From Pseudonocardiaceae bacterium YIM PH 21723 (GTDB lineage Bacteria > Actinomycetota > Actinomycetes > Mycobacteriales > Pseudonocardiaceae), in assembly GCA_003600225.1 (NCBI GenBank), contig QZFT01000062.1, forward strand, positions 1 through 46,024: a DNA stretch of 46,024 nucleotides. Direction: 5' to 3'. Each line of letters starts with the position of its first letter. Positions within the stretch are counted from its first letter, which is position 1. Positions 32,525-39,536 of the stretch are shown piece by piece. Position numbers and translations under genes: made by a program. The notes beneath the pieces are model-generated. The model saw only the letters and a program-made list of their open reading frames with translations, searched no databases and was not told where the DNA came from.

Positions 32525-33694
32525 ATGGGCGAAAACATCATCCTGAGCATCGCGGACACCCTGTCCGCCGATCCGCGATCACTCACGCCCACCCAGCTCC
32601 ACGCCCGCGAAGAAGTCCTGTTCCAGGCCAAGACCATCATCGAAGCCGCGGTGATCGACACCATCGGCGTGATGGACTCACGCGGCACCACCGAAACCAC
32701 CGAAGTCCTCCCCACCCGGCAGTGGTTGCGGGCTCGTCACCGGACCAGTTGGCGCGAGGCCAAAGACCTCGTGGCCTTGAGCCACGCCCTGAAAGTACTG
32801 CCGCTGACCGACAAACTCTTCAAAACCGGAGACATCACCCTGGCCCACGTGCAGGTCATCGCACGCGGATTGAACCGGACCACCAGCGTGACCCGCGCCG
32901 GGTTCCTGGAAGCCGAACACATCTACTCCGAACTCGCCCGCGTCGAGACACCGGAAAAAGTGGAATGGGCCATCCGCTACCTCCTCGCGCAACTTGACCC
33001 CGATGCCGAGGACGAGAAAGCCCTCGACCGGTACGAGAAGCGGGGCCTGGATTTCTTCGAGTCCGATGGGTTCATGCAGCTAAGCGGCTACCTGGATTCG
33101 AGCACCGGCGCGAAGGTGAAGGCCGCGATCGACGCGGTCATGAAGCCACCAGCAGCCGATGACCAACGGACCGCCTCGCAGCGGCGGGCGGATGCGCTGG
33201 GTGAGGTGTGTGATCGGGCGCTGCGCGGTGATTCGCTGCCAGGTACTGGTGGGCAGCGGGCTCAGGTGAACATCACCTGCACCCTGTCGGAGTTGATAAA
33301 CGCCGGGGCCCTCACGGGGCAGGCCGTGATCGACGGAGTCGGGGCCATCGACCCGGAGACTTTGCGGCGGATCGCGTGTGACTGCAACGTCTCCCGGATC
33401 CTGCTCGGCCCCAAAGGCGAGGTCCTGGATGTCGGGCGGTCGACCCGAGTGGCGCCGGTCGCGCTGCGCAGGGCATTGAGTCTGCGGGACCAGCACTGCT
33501 CCTGGGACGGCTGCGAAGCCCCCGCCAAGTACTGCGACGTCCACCATGTCGAGGTCCACTGGGCACACGGCGGGGAAACGAACCTGAAGAACTGCGGGTT
33601 GTATTGCGGGCATCACCACACGGCGATCCACACGTACGACACGGTGACCGTGCGAAGACCGGATGGCGGGTTCCTCACCCGGCTACGACGGTGA
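32525..33694 (+). CDS. DUF222/HNH endonuclease-domain protein (13E12 repeat family)
   Basis: A 389-residue protein from ATG 32525 (open to TTG 32489). The N-terminal DUF222 region (about 1-300) leads to an HNH nuclease domain: CSWDGCEAPAKYCDVHH (about 330), EVHWAHGGETNLKNCGLYC, then GHHHTAIH, with paired cysteines for a zinc and the HH/H metal site intact. These proteins are abundant multi-copy genes in actinobacteria and behave like mobile or domesticated elements; their role is unresolved. Two intergenic inverted repeats lie immediately upstream, and the gene interrupts the mycobacterial-type order DUF4191-RDD-glnA. Confidence 0.9.
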   Translation: MGENIILSIADTLSADPRSLTPTQLHAREEVLFQAKTIIEAAVIDTIGVMDSRGTTETTEVLPTRQWLRARHRTSWREAKDLVALSHALKVLPLTDKLFKTGDITLAHVQVIARGLNRTTSVTRAGFLEAEHIYSELARVETPEKVEWAIRYLLAQLDPDAEDEKALDRYEKRGLDFFESDGFMQLSGYLDSSTGAKVKAAIDAVMKPPAADDQRTASQRRADALGEVCDRALRGDSLPGTGGQRAQVNITCTLSELINAGALTGQAVIDGVGAIDPETLRRIACDCNVSRILLGPKGEVLDVGRSTRVAPVALRRALSLRDQHCSWDGCEAPAKYCDVHHVEVHWAHGGETNLKNCGLYCGHHHTAIHTYDTVTVRRPDGGFLTRLRR

Positions 33695-33765
33695 CCGACG
33701 ACCACCAGATCCCACTCGGGTAACGAGCCGTGCGGGCGAGTGACCCAGGTCATACGATCCCGCGC

Positions 33766-34167
33766 ATGACTGGTACATATCCCGCCTGGTGGGTGCCGTT
33801 GGTCAGCACGCTGGCGTTCTTCGTCGTCGGCGGCATCTGGTACTCGCCGCTGGTGTTGCTGCGCCCGTATCAGCGGCTGGCCGGGCTGACCGACGCGGAC
33901 ATGCAGGGCGACACGGCGCGGACGTTCGGCGGTTCGTTCCTCGCCGCGCTGCTGGCCAACCTGACGCTGGCCTGCATCATCGGCACCGAGCGCGGCGGGT
34001 GGGACGGCCTGCTGGTCGGCGCGGGAGTGAGCCTCGGGCTGGTGGCCACGGCCTTCGTCACCACCGGGCTGTTCGAGCGCAAACCCTTCGCGCTGGCGCT
34101 CATCCAGGGCAGTTACTACGTGGTCGCGGGCGCGGCGTCCGGGTTGATCATCGGCTGGCTCGGCTAG
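33766..34167 (+). CDS. DUF1761 family membrane protein
   Basis: A 133-residue protein with four hydrophobic segments. The start YPAWWVPLVSTLAFFVVGGIWYSPLVLLRPY contains the GXXWYSP motif typical of DUF1761. Function unknown. TACGAT lies seven bases before ATG 33766, so the transcript is probably leaderless. It converges on the RDD gene with a four-base overlap. Confidence 0.85.
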   Translation: MTGTYPAWWVPLVSTLAFFVVGGIWYSPLVLLRPYQRLAGLTDADMQGDTARTFGGSFLAALLANLTLACIIGTERGGWDGLLVGAGVSLGLVATAFVTTGLFERKPFALALIQGSYYVVAGAASGLIIGWLG

Positions 34168-34616
34168 CGGGTGCGCACCACGATGGAGCGGACGGCGCGG
34201 TCATGCAGGCCGCGACCGTCCAGGTCGTAGATCACGGCGGGCACCACCAGGCACAGCAGCACGGTGCGGATCACCGTTCCGCCGACGGTGATCCGGGGCT
34301 CCAGGCCGCCGTCCTCCCCCAGCCTGGCGACCTTCATCCCCATGATCGCGTGACCCCAGCTGCGGCCGAAGAAGATCAGGCAGATCACGGTCAGCGCGGC
34401 GAAGATGGAGAGGCTGGAGGTCGCCGGGTTCGTGGTGGCCACCTGGGCCACGATGCTGCACGGCACCCAGTCGATCAGCAGCGCGACGAAGCGCCGGCCG
34501 AATCCGGGCACCGAGTCGACACCGGTCTCCGGCAGCCCGAGCCGCTGCCCGCGCCAGTCCTGCTGCGGCGCGTCCGACGACGGCCCGTTCAACCACGATC
34601 CGGTAACTCGACTCAC
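34164..34616 (-). CDS. RDD family membrane protein
   Basis: A 150-residue protein with an N-terminal cytoplasmic part and RDD-domain membrane segments: GFGRRFVALLIDWVPCSIV (start of the domain), GRSWGHAIMGMKV, and the basic end DGRGLHDRAVRSIVV. It corresponds to Rv2219A beside glnA. Function unknown; some members affect ion transport. GTG 34616 follows TAGGCT by seven bases, again leaderless, so the frame up to 34676 is not used. Confidence 0.9.
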   Translation of the reverse strand: MSRVTGSWLNGPSSDAPQQDWRGQRLGLPETGVDSVPGFGRRFVALLIDWVPCSIVAQVATTNPATSSLSIFAALTVICLIFFGRSWGHAIMGMKVARLGEDGGLEPRITVGGTVIRTVLLCLVVPAVIYDLDGRGLHDRAVRSIVVRTR

Positions 34617-34760
34617 GCCCGACAGCCTACGTGCCGCCCGGGTTACAGCCGTGCACCCGTCTCGCGGACGTAACAACCGCGCTGACCGGGAAGACGGAGG
34701 TCACACCCGGGTCGGGTGAACGGCACGCTGTGTCTAACAGGTCGGTTACGCCGCGCGCCG

Positions 34761-34798
34761 TTAACATCGGCGCAACACAGGGGTGACGGTCGAGCAAC
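34761..34798 (+). promoter_or_regulatory. double GlnR box upstream of glnA
   Basis: TTAAC-N6-GCAAC (34761-34776), six bases, then GTGAC-N6-GCAAC (34783-34798) reproduce the a1-b1-a2-b2 plan with exact six-base spacing known for Streptomyces GlnR sites (GTNAC-N6-GNAAC repeated). The site ends 132 bases before the glnA start. Nitrogen-dependent control of glnA is expected. Confidence 0.8.
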
Positions 34799-34930
34799 AC
34801 CACGGTCATAGCGTCGCCGGTGATCCGGATGCCGGGGAAGTACCGGCAGACCGCCTGGCCCCGCCCCTGCCCAAGAGCGGCGGGCCTCGCAGGGAGCGTC
34901 GTCCGGTGCCGACTTAAGGAGCTAGCGAGG

Positions 34931-36355
34931 GTGTTCAAGAACGCCGACGAGGTCCTCAACTACATCAAGGCTGAACAGGTCAAGTTCATCGACGTCCGGT
35001 TCTGCGACCTGCCGGGCATCATGCAGCACTTCACCGTGCCGGCCGAGTCCTTCGACAAGGACGCCTACGAAGAGGGCCTGGCGTTCGACGGCTCCTCGGT
35101 TCGTGGATTCCAGTCGATCCACGAGTCGGACATGCTGCTGCTGCCCGACCCGTACACCGCGCGCATCGACCAGTTCCGCACCGAGAAGACGCTGATCATC
35201 AACTTCTTCGTGCACGACCCGCTGACCCGCGAGCGGTACAGCCGCGACCCGCGGAACGTGGCGCGCAAGGCGGAGGAGTTCCTCACCGAGTCCGGCATCG
35301 CGGACACCTGTTTCTTCGGTCCCGAAGCCGAGTTCTACCTGTTCGACTCGGTCCGCTACGAGACCACCGCGAACGCCTCCTTCCACGAGGTCGACTCGAT
35401 CTCCGGCGCCTGGAACACCGGCGCGGACGAAGAGGGCGGCAACAAGGGCTACAAGGTCCGCTACAAGGGTGGCTACTTCCCCGTCTCGCCGACCGACCAC
35501 TACGCCGACCTGCGTGACCGGATCTCGCTGAACCTGGCGGACTCCGGCTTCACCGTGGAGCGGGCGCACCACGAGGTCGGCACCGGTGGCCAGACCGAGA
35601 TCAACTACAAGTTCAACACGCTGCTGCACGCCGCGGACGACCTGCAGTTGTTCAAGTACATCGTGAAGAACACCGCCTGGCAGGCCGGTCGCACCGCGAC
35701 CTTCATGCCCAAGCCGCTGTTCGGTGACAACGGCTCCGGTATGCACGCCCACCAGTCGCTGTGGCGCGACGGCAAGCCGCTGTTCCACGACGAGTCCGGC
35801 TACGGCGGCCTGTCCGACACCGCCCGCTACTACATCGGCGGCATCCTGCACCACGCGCCGAGCCTGCTGGCCTTCACCAACCCGACGGTGAACTCCTACC
35901 ACCGCCTGGTGCCGGGCTTCGAGGCTCCGGTGAACCTGGTGTACTCCAGCCGGAACCGCTCCGCCTGTATCCGGATCCCGATCACCGGCAACAACCCGAA
36001 GGCCAAGCGCGTCGAGTTCCGTTGCCCGGACTCCTCCGGTAACCCGTACCTGGCCTTCGCCGCCATGCTGATGGCCGGCCTGGACGGCGTGAAGAACAAG
36101 ATCGAGCCGCCGGCCCCGATCGACAAGGACCTCTACGAGCTGCCGCCCGAGGAGGCCAAGGACGTCGCGCAGGTGCCGGCCAGCCTGGGCGAGGCCCTGG
36201 ACGCGCTGGAGGCCGACCACGAGTACCTGCTCGAGGGCGGCGTCTTCACCCCGGACCTGATCGAGACCTGGATCCAGCTCAAGCGGGACAACGAGATCGA
36301 CCCGATCCGCCTGCGTCCGCACCCGTACGAGTTCGCGCTCTACTACGACTGCTGA
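34931..36355 (+). CDS. glnA: glutamine synthetase type I
   Basis: A 474-residue GSI-beta enzyme forming glutamine from glutamate, ammonia and [20 protein letters not shown] (about 50), [10 protein letters not shown], the [17 protein letters not shown] metal site, [11 protein letters not shown], and NRSACIRIP are all intact. Tyr402 in [10 protein letters not shown] is the adenylylation site recognised by GlnE, whose gene is 4.3 kb away. GTG 34931 has AAGGAG nine bases upstream. A GlnR double box lies in the promoter and an intrinsic terminator follows. It is the glnA1 equivalent by position. Confidence 0.98.
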   Translation: MFKNADEVLNYIKAEQVKFIDVRFCDLPGIMQHFTVPAESFDKDAYEEGLAFDGSSVRGFQSIHESDMLLLPDPYTARIDQFRTEKTLIINFFVHDPLTRERYSRDPRNVARKAEEFLTESGIADTCFFGPEAEFYLFDSVRYETTANASFHEVDSISGAWNTGADEEGGNKGYKVRYKGGYFPVSPTDHYADLRDRISLNLADSGFTVERAHHEVGTGGQTEINYKFNTLLHAADDLQLFKYIVKNTAWQAGRTATFMPKPLFGDNGSGMHAHQSLWRDGKPLFHDESGYGGLSDTARYYIGGILHHAPSLLAFTNPTVNSYHRLVPGFEAPVNLVYSSRNRSACIRIPITGNNPKAKRVEFRCPDSSGNPYLAFAAMLMAGLDGVKNKIEPPAPIDKDLYELPPEEAKDVAQVPASLGEALDALEADHEYLLEGGVFTPDLIETWIQLKRDNEIDPIRLRPHPYEFALYYDC

Positions 36356-36375
36356 TCCGTCGCTGATCACACCGA

Positions 36376-36399
36376 GGCCCCGTCCAGCCGGACGGGGCC
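36376..36399 (+). terminator. glnA terminator
   Basis: GGCCCCGTCC (36376-36385) and GGACGGGGCC (36390-36399) pair exactly around a four-base loop, followed by TTAGTGTT. The -10 hexamer TAGTGT of the next gene starts two bases further on. Confidence 0.9.
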
Positions 36400-36413
36400 T
36401 TAGTGTTGGTCCC

Positions 36414-37310
36414 ATGGTCGGACCAGTGGATGACACCCAGGTGGCGGCGTGGACCGAGGGGCTCGGGCTCCCGGGCCTGATCGACATCCACGTGCATTTC
36501 GCGCCGGACAATGTCATGGACAAGATCTGGCAGTTCTTCGACAACGCCGAGCAGCACTACGGCATGCGCTGGCCGATCCACTACCGGACGCCGGTCGCCG
36601 AGCGGCTGCGCACCCTCGACGAGCTCGGCGTGCTGGCCTTCGCGCCGCTGGTCTACCCGCACAAGCCGGGCATGGGCGCGTGGCTGACCGAATGGGTGCT
36701 CGACTTCGCCGCTCGCACGCCGAAGGCGGTGCCCACGGCCACGCTGTACCCCGAACCCGAGGTGACCGGCTACCTGACGAAGGCCGTCGACGCCGGTGCC
36801 CGGTCCGTCAAGGCACATGTCCAGGTCGGTGCCTACGACCCCACCGACGAGTACCTGCGGCCCGCCTGGGGGCTCCTGGCGGAGGCGCAGGTGCCGGTGG
36901 TCATCCACTGCGGGCACAGCCCGATTCCCGGCTCACACACCGGGCTGGACGTGTTCGAGGGGGTCCTGCGGGAGCATCCCCGGCTGCGGGCGGTGCTGGC
37001 GCACGCCGGCAGCCCGGAATTCGACCGGGCCTTCGCGTTGATCGACCGCTACCCCGGGGTCCACCTGGACACCACGATGGTCGGGGTGCCGTTCCACAGC
37101 GTCGAGCAGCTGCCCGCGGACTGGGCGGCCAGGCTGGCCGGGATCGGCGACCGGGTCGCCTTCGGCACCGACTTCCCGAACATCCCCTACGAGTACTCGA
37201 CCCAGGTGCGCGCCATCGCCCAGTGGGCGGAAGCGGACGAGCGGCTGGGCGAAGGTTTCCTCCGAGCGGTGCTGCACGACACCCCGGCATCGCTCTTGGG
37301 GCTGTCATAG
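36414..37310 (+). CDS. amidohydrolase family 2 protein (ACMSD-like)
   Basis: A 298-residue metal-dependent TIM-barrel hydrolase or decarboxylase. DIHVHF (24-29) gives the first metal ligands, VVIHCGHS (about 163) and AHAGSPEFD (about 199) the later histidines, and GTDFPN (about 252) the catalytic Asp. Substrate unknown. ATG 36414 lies seven bases after TAGTGT, immediately downstream of the glnA terminator, so it starts a new, leaderless transcript. Confidence 0.88.
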   Translation: MVGPVDDTQVAAWTEGLGLPGLIDIHVHFAPDNVMDKIWQFFDNAEQHYGMRWPIHYRTPVAERLRTLDELGVLAFAPLVYPHKPGMGAWLTEWVLDFAARTPKAVPTATLYPEPEVTGYLTKAVDAGARSVKAHVQVGAYDPTDEYLRPAWGLLAEAQVPVVIHCGHSPIPGSHTGLDVFEGVLREHPRLRAVLAHAGSPEFDRAFALIDRYPGVHLDTTMVGVPFHSVEQLPADWAARLAGIGDRVAFGTDFPNIPYEYSTQVRAIAQWAEADERLGEGFLRAVLHDTPASLLGLS

Positions 37311-37399
37311 GCGTTCGGAGTAGTGGGCCACGCCCCATTTACGTATCGAACGACCATGTTAGCCGTTGCTACACAACGAGAGCGGTAGTTGATCGGGAT

Positions 37400-37413
37400 T
37401 ATGGTCAACCATA
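37400..37413. promoter_or_regulatory. palindrome before the micro-gene cluster
   Basis: TATGGTCAACCATA: 6-bp arms around CA. It lies 90 bases after the amidohydrolase stop and 104 before the first micro-ORF; a possible operator. Confidence 0.4.
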
Positions 37414-37431
37414 GCCGTATCTTCCAGGCAA

Positions 37432-37470
37432 TATATGCAAAATGTGTGCGCGGCCTGGTTACCTTTCATC
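37432..37470 (+). repeat. direct repeat ATATGC-AAAATGTG, copy 1
   Basis: ATATGCAAAATGTGTGCGCG then CCTGGTTACCTTT; its partner is at 37614-37649. Spacing of the conserved words is kept, so it is probably a duplicated promoter or binding site. Confidence 0.5.
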
Positions 37471-37503
37471 TAACGGAGTAATTCCGAAGCCAAGGAGTTG
37501 ACC

Positions 37504-37542
37504 ATGTTCGAGACCACCGTCCCGTCTGCCTACAACTACTGA
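37504..37542 (+). CDS. 12-codon micro-ORF
   Basis: ATG 37504 to TGA 37542 encodes MFETTVPSAYNY. AAGGAG lies six bases before the ATG, an optimal ribosome site, and a terminator-like hairpin follows 23 bases after the stop, so it looks like a complete small gene or a leader peptide. The acidic-aromatic sequence is unlike the two hydrophobic micropeptides downstream. No family recognised. It could regulate the hairpin by ribosome position, but no gene follows in the manner of a classical attenuator. Confidence 0.5.
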   Translation: MFETTVPSAYNY

Positions 37543-37565
37543 GCAGGCGGTCACCCTGCAGCTCG

Positions 37566-37594
37566 GAGGCATCCGAACCCAGACCGGGTGCCTC
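37566..37594 (+). terminator. hairpin after the 12-codon ORF
   Basis: GAGGCATCC (37566-37574) pairs with GGGTGCCTC (37586-37594) with one G-T pair; TGATCTCCTCC follows, not a strong U tract. Confidence 0.55.
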
Positions 37595-37613
37595 TGATCT
37601 CCTCCCCGGGGCG

Positions 37614-37734
37614 CATATGCGAAAAATGTGCCTGCACTGGCTAACTTTGGGAATCGCGACTTCTCCGCCTCCCAGTTCCCGGGGAGACGGAGACCTCCCG
37701 CATAGGGCACCGTCCACTCGGACGGTGCCCTTTT
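37614..37734 (+). ncRNA. possible structured small RNA
   Basis: After the second ATATGCGAAAAATGTG repeat (37614-37649) no ribosome site with a start codon is present. Instead there is a 12-bp hairpin with one mismatch, TCTCCGCCTCCC (37662-37673) with GGGAGACGGAGA (37682-37693), then an intrinsic terminator. The arrangement fits a short non-coding transcript of about 80-100 bases. Not matched to any known RNA family. Confidence 0.4.
37705..37734 (+). terminator. intrinsic terminator
   Basis: GGGCACCGTCC (37705-37715) pairs exactly with GGACGGTGCCC (37720-37730), four-base loop, followed by TTTT. Confidence 0.9.
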
Positions 37735-37739
37735 GTAGT

Positions 37740-37796
37740 TTCACCCGGTCCAGTTATCGCGGTAGTTCTGCGATCAATCAATCCTTCGCCTAGGTT
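37740..37796 (+). promoter_or_regulatory. micropeptide promoter module, copy 1
   Basis: TTCACCCGGTCCAG and TATCGC precede TTCTGC, 19 bases, then TAGGTT (37791-37796); or CTGCGA-N17-TAGGTT as -35/-10. The same words with the same spacing recur in copy 2. TAGGTT is 30 bases before the 24-codon gene. Confidence 0.65.
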
Positions 37797-37826
37797 CGGT
37801 CCACTGGCCACCGGGCAAGGAGTCAC

Positions 37827-37901
37827 ATGGATCCACTCAATGCACTTCTGCATGCGATCGGCGAATTTCTGTGCATATTCCTGTGCTGGTTGCCAGGCTG
37901 A
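37827..37901 (+). CDS. 24-residue hydrophobic micropeptide
   Basis: ATG 37827 to TGA 37901. It begins MDPLNALLHAIGEF and ends CIFLCWLPG: one amphipathic-to-hydrophobic helix with two cysteines four residues apart and only two acidic residues. CAAGGAG lies five bases before the ATG, and a promoter module lies upstream. It shares MD-L--LL with the 27-residue peptide and ALLH with the 69-residue precursor. Too short for a signal peptide; it could insert in the membrane, as type I toxins or phenol-soluble-modulin-like peptides do. No terminator hairpin follows directly. No family recognised. Confidence 0.6.
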   Translation: MDPLNALLHAIGEFLCIFLCWLPG

Positions 37902-37932
37902 AAATCCACCCATTAAATCCACACAGTCGATG

Positions 37933-37989
37933 TTCACCCGGTCCAGCTATCGCAGCACTTCTGCGAGGTAGCGATCAAGGACATAGGTT
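37933..37989 (+). promoter_or_regulatory. micropeptide promoter module, copy 2
   Basis: Repeats copy 1: TTCACCCGGTCCAG, TATCGC, TTCTGC, exactly 19 bases, TAGGTT (37984-37989). The bases between TTCTGC and TAGGTT differ, so the kept words are likely functional. The leader to the 27-codon gene is about 60 bases. Confidence 0.65.
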
Positions 37990-38053
37990 CTGGTCAACGC
38001 GGTGATCAACCCCCAGGACCATCGCGGTGGACGTCCCGACATAAGGAGTTCTC

Positions 38054-38137
38054 ATGGACGCGCTCTCCAACCTGCTCAACAGCCTGCTCGGCGGCCTCCT
38101 CGGTGGCCTGCTCGGCGGCAGCGGGCTTCCGCTCTGA
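38054..38137 (+). CDS. 27-residue Leu/Gly-repeat micropeptide
   Basis: ATG 38054 to TGA 38137. It starts MDALSNLLNS, continues with three LLGG repeats, and ends GSGLPL. Only one charged residue besides the N-terminus; the LLGG repeat could form a membrane helix or an amyloid-like stack. TAAGGAG lies six bases before the ATG; a 17-bp terminator stem follows 17 bases after the stop. The GLPL end is identical to that of the secreted 69-residue precursor downstream. An isolated, fully equipped gene of this size is unusual. No family recognised. Confidence 0.65.
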   Translation: MDALSNLLNSLLGGLLGGLLGGSGLPL

Positions 38138-38153
38138 TTTTCCGCATGGCGCT

Positions 38154-38192
38154 AGTGGGCCTTAGTCCGAGGAATTCGGATTAAGGCCCACT
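38154..38192 (+). terminator. terminator of the 27-codon gene
   Basis: AGTGGGCCTTAGTCCGA (38154-38170) pairs with TCGGATTAAGGCCCACT (38176-38192), one G-T pair, five-base loop. Confidence 0.9.
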
Positions 38193-38379
38193 GCCATGAA
38201 CGCGCCACCTCTTAGTGTGATAGCGCATTCCGCTGACCTGGCCTTTGACCCTGCCACCACCTGATTGTGCGATCCGCTTCGGCGAGCGGGATCGTGACCG
38301 TGCTCTTACGTTCTGTCACAGCGCCAGTGATCGGACCGACGCTTATGGAGTCCGGACGAGCCAAAAGGACGGAAGCACG

Positions 38380-38589
38380 ATGAAGATGACGGTGAAGAGG
38401 ACCGCGATCACCACCGGGTTGACCGCCGTGGCCATGCTCGCCCTGGCGTCCGCCGCCAGTGCCGGGCCGATTATCGACGGGCTCGTCGCCCTGTTGCATG
38501 GCCTGAACGACGGCCTCGGCAACACGCTGGGCACCGGTCTGCTGGCGGGCCTCGCCGAGGCGCTGCTCGGCGCAGGACTTCCGCTCTAG
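38380..38589 (+). CDS. secreted Leu/Gly-rich small protein
   Basis: A 69-residue precursor. The signal peptide (MKMTVKRTAITTGLTAVAML, cleavage after ALASAASA, about residue 28) leaves a mature peptide of about 41 residues, GPIIDGLVALLHGLNDGL then GNTLGTGLLAGLAEALL and GAGLPL. It has no Lys, Arg or Cys in the mature part and is almost wholly Leu, Gly and Ala. It shares the GLPL end with the 27-residue peptide and ALLH with the 24-residue one, so the three look related. AAGGACGGAAG precedes the ATG. A surface-active or self-assembling extracellular peptide is one possibility; no family recognised. Confidence 0.72.
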   Translation: MKMTVKRTAITTGLTAVAMLALASAASAGPIIDGLVALLHGLNDGLGNTLGTGLLAGLAEALLGAGLPL

Positions 38590-38607
38590 GGGCTACCGAA
38601 TCCGGCG

Positions 38608-38642
38608 ACAACCCGCTCATGCGACCGCGTTGAGCGGGTTGT
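38608..38642 (+). terminator. terminator of the secreted small protein gene
   Basis: ACAACCCGCTCA (38608-38619) pairs exactly with TGAGCGGGTTGT (38631-38642), then TGCATT. The bases to 38805 hold no gene. Confidence 0.85.
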
Positions 38643-38805
38643 TGCATTAATGCCTACGGGTGATCTCCACGCACACAGTCCGACAAAACCCCAGGTAGAC
38701 GCGTCAACACGGACGACCTCGGGGATTCGGGCAGTGTCTGCGGTGACTGTCGGTCGTTGAATGGCGTGACGCAGAGTCAGGTCACGTCGACGACAGGTGG
38801 TGATC

Positions 38806-39273
38806 ATGGGCCAGGCCCCGGCAGACATCCGTACGGTGCTGCTCTCCTGCCACGACGCGCTCGCGACCCTCGGGATGTTGCGGGTCGAGTCGGGGGAGAT
38901 CAGCACGATGGCACGGAAGGACTGTCCGGACGGCATGGGCAGTGCCGGCTGGTTCAGCACCCGCACCGGGACCACCATCTCGTTCTACAGCCTCGACGGC
39001 CACCTGTGGCTGCAACAGGACCGCGGCCGCACCCGGATCCCGCTCGGCACCAACGCGACGCTGCACCGGGACGGCTACCGGCGCACCCTGGAACTGAGCT
39101 ACGCGGACGAGACGATCGCGGTGCTGGAACACGAGGCCGATCCACGCAGTGAGCACACCGCGGACATCCCCCTCGCCGATGCCGAGGATTTCGACTTCGC
39201 GCTGTTCATCGCCAATGTGCTGACCGACCGGCAACGCTCGCGGTGGCTGCGCAACGTGTACCGGGCCAGCTAG
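38806..39273 (+). CDS. hypothetical soluble protein
   Basis: A 155-residue protein without signal or membrane segments. The middle is probably beta-rich (WFSTRTGTTISFYSLDGHLWLQQDRGRTRIPLG), and the end is helical (FDFALFIANVLTDRQRSRWLRNVY). No family recognised. ATG 38806 follows GGTGGTG; GTG 38797 is an alternative. It stands alone between the micro-gene cluster and the P-loop gene. The 263 bases after it hold no gene or clear signal. Confidence 0.7.
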   Translation: MGQAPADIRTVLLSCHDALATLGMLRVESGEISTMARKDCPDGMGSAGWFSTRTGTTISFYSLDGHLWLQQDRGRTRIPLGTNATLHRDGYRRTLELSYADETIAVLEHEADPRSEHTADIPLADAEDFDFALFIANVLTDRQRSRWLRNVYRAS

Positions 39274-39536
39274 CGGCGACCCGGGTTCGAGGGTTGATCA
39301 CGGCATGGCAGGATGTGCGCCGCGCCACCAAATCCCTGATTCCAGAGTTTGGTTGATCGCAACCTTGCCAGTCATTCCCTCGCTCTCATAAGCGCTCTAT
39401 TCTGCGGTCATCCACCTCGCAGCGGTTCGTTTGTGAAGTGATCCCCCTCGCCCATCAGGGCACCCCCGCCTAAACCGGCCGCTGCGTGCTGTCGGTCGAT
39501 GGCTCCTGCTGTCCCAACGCCGCTGAGGAGCCGGCC

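Noticed and set aside
37437-37500. Frames beginning at ATGTG inside the two ATATGC repeats
   Set aside because: No ribosome sites; the second frame would read through a strong intrinsic terminator.
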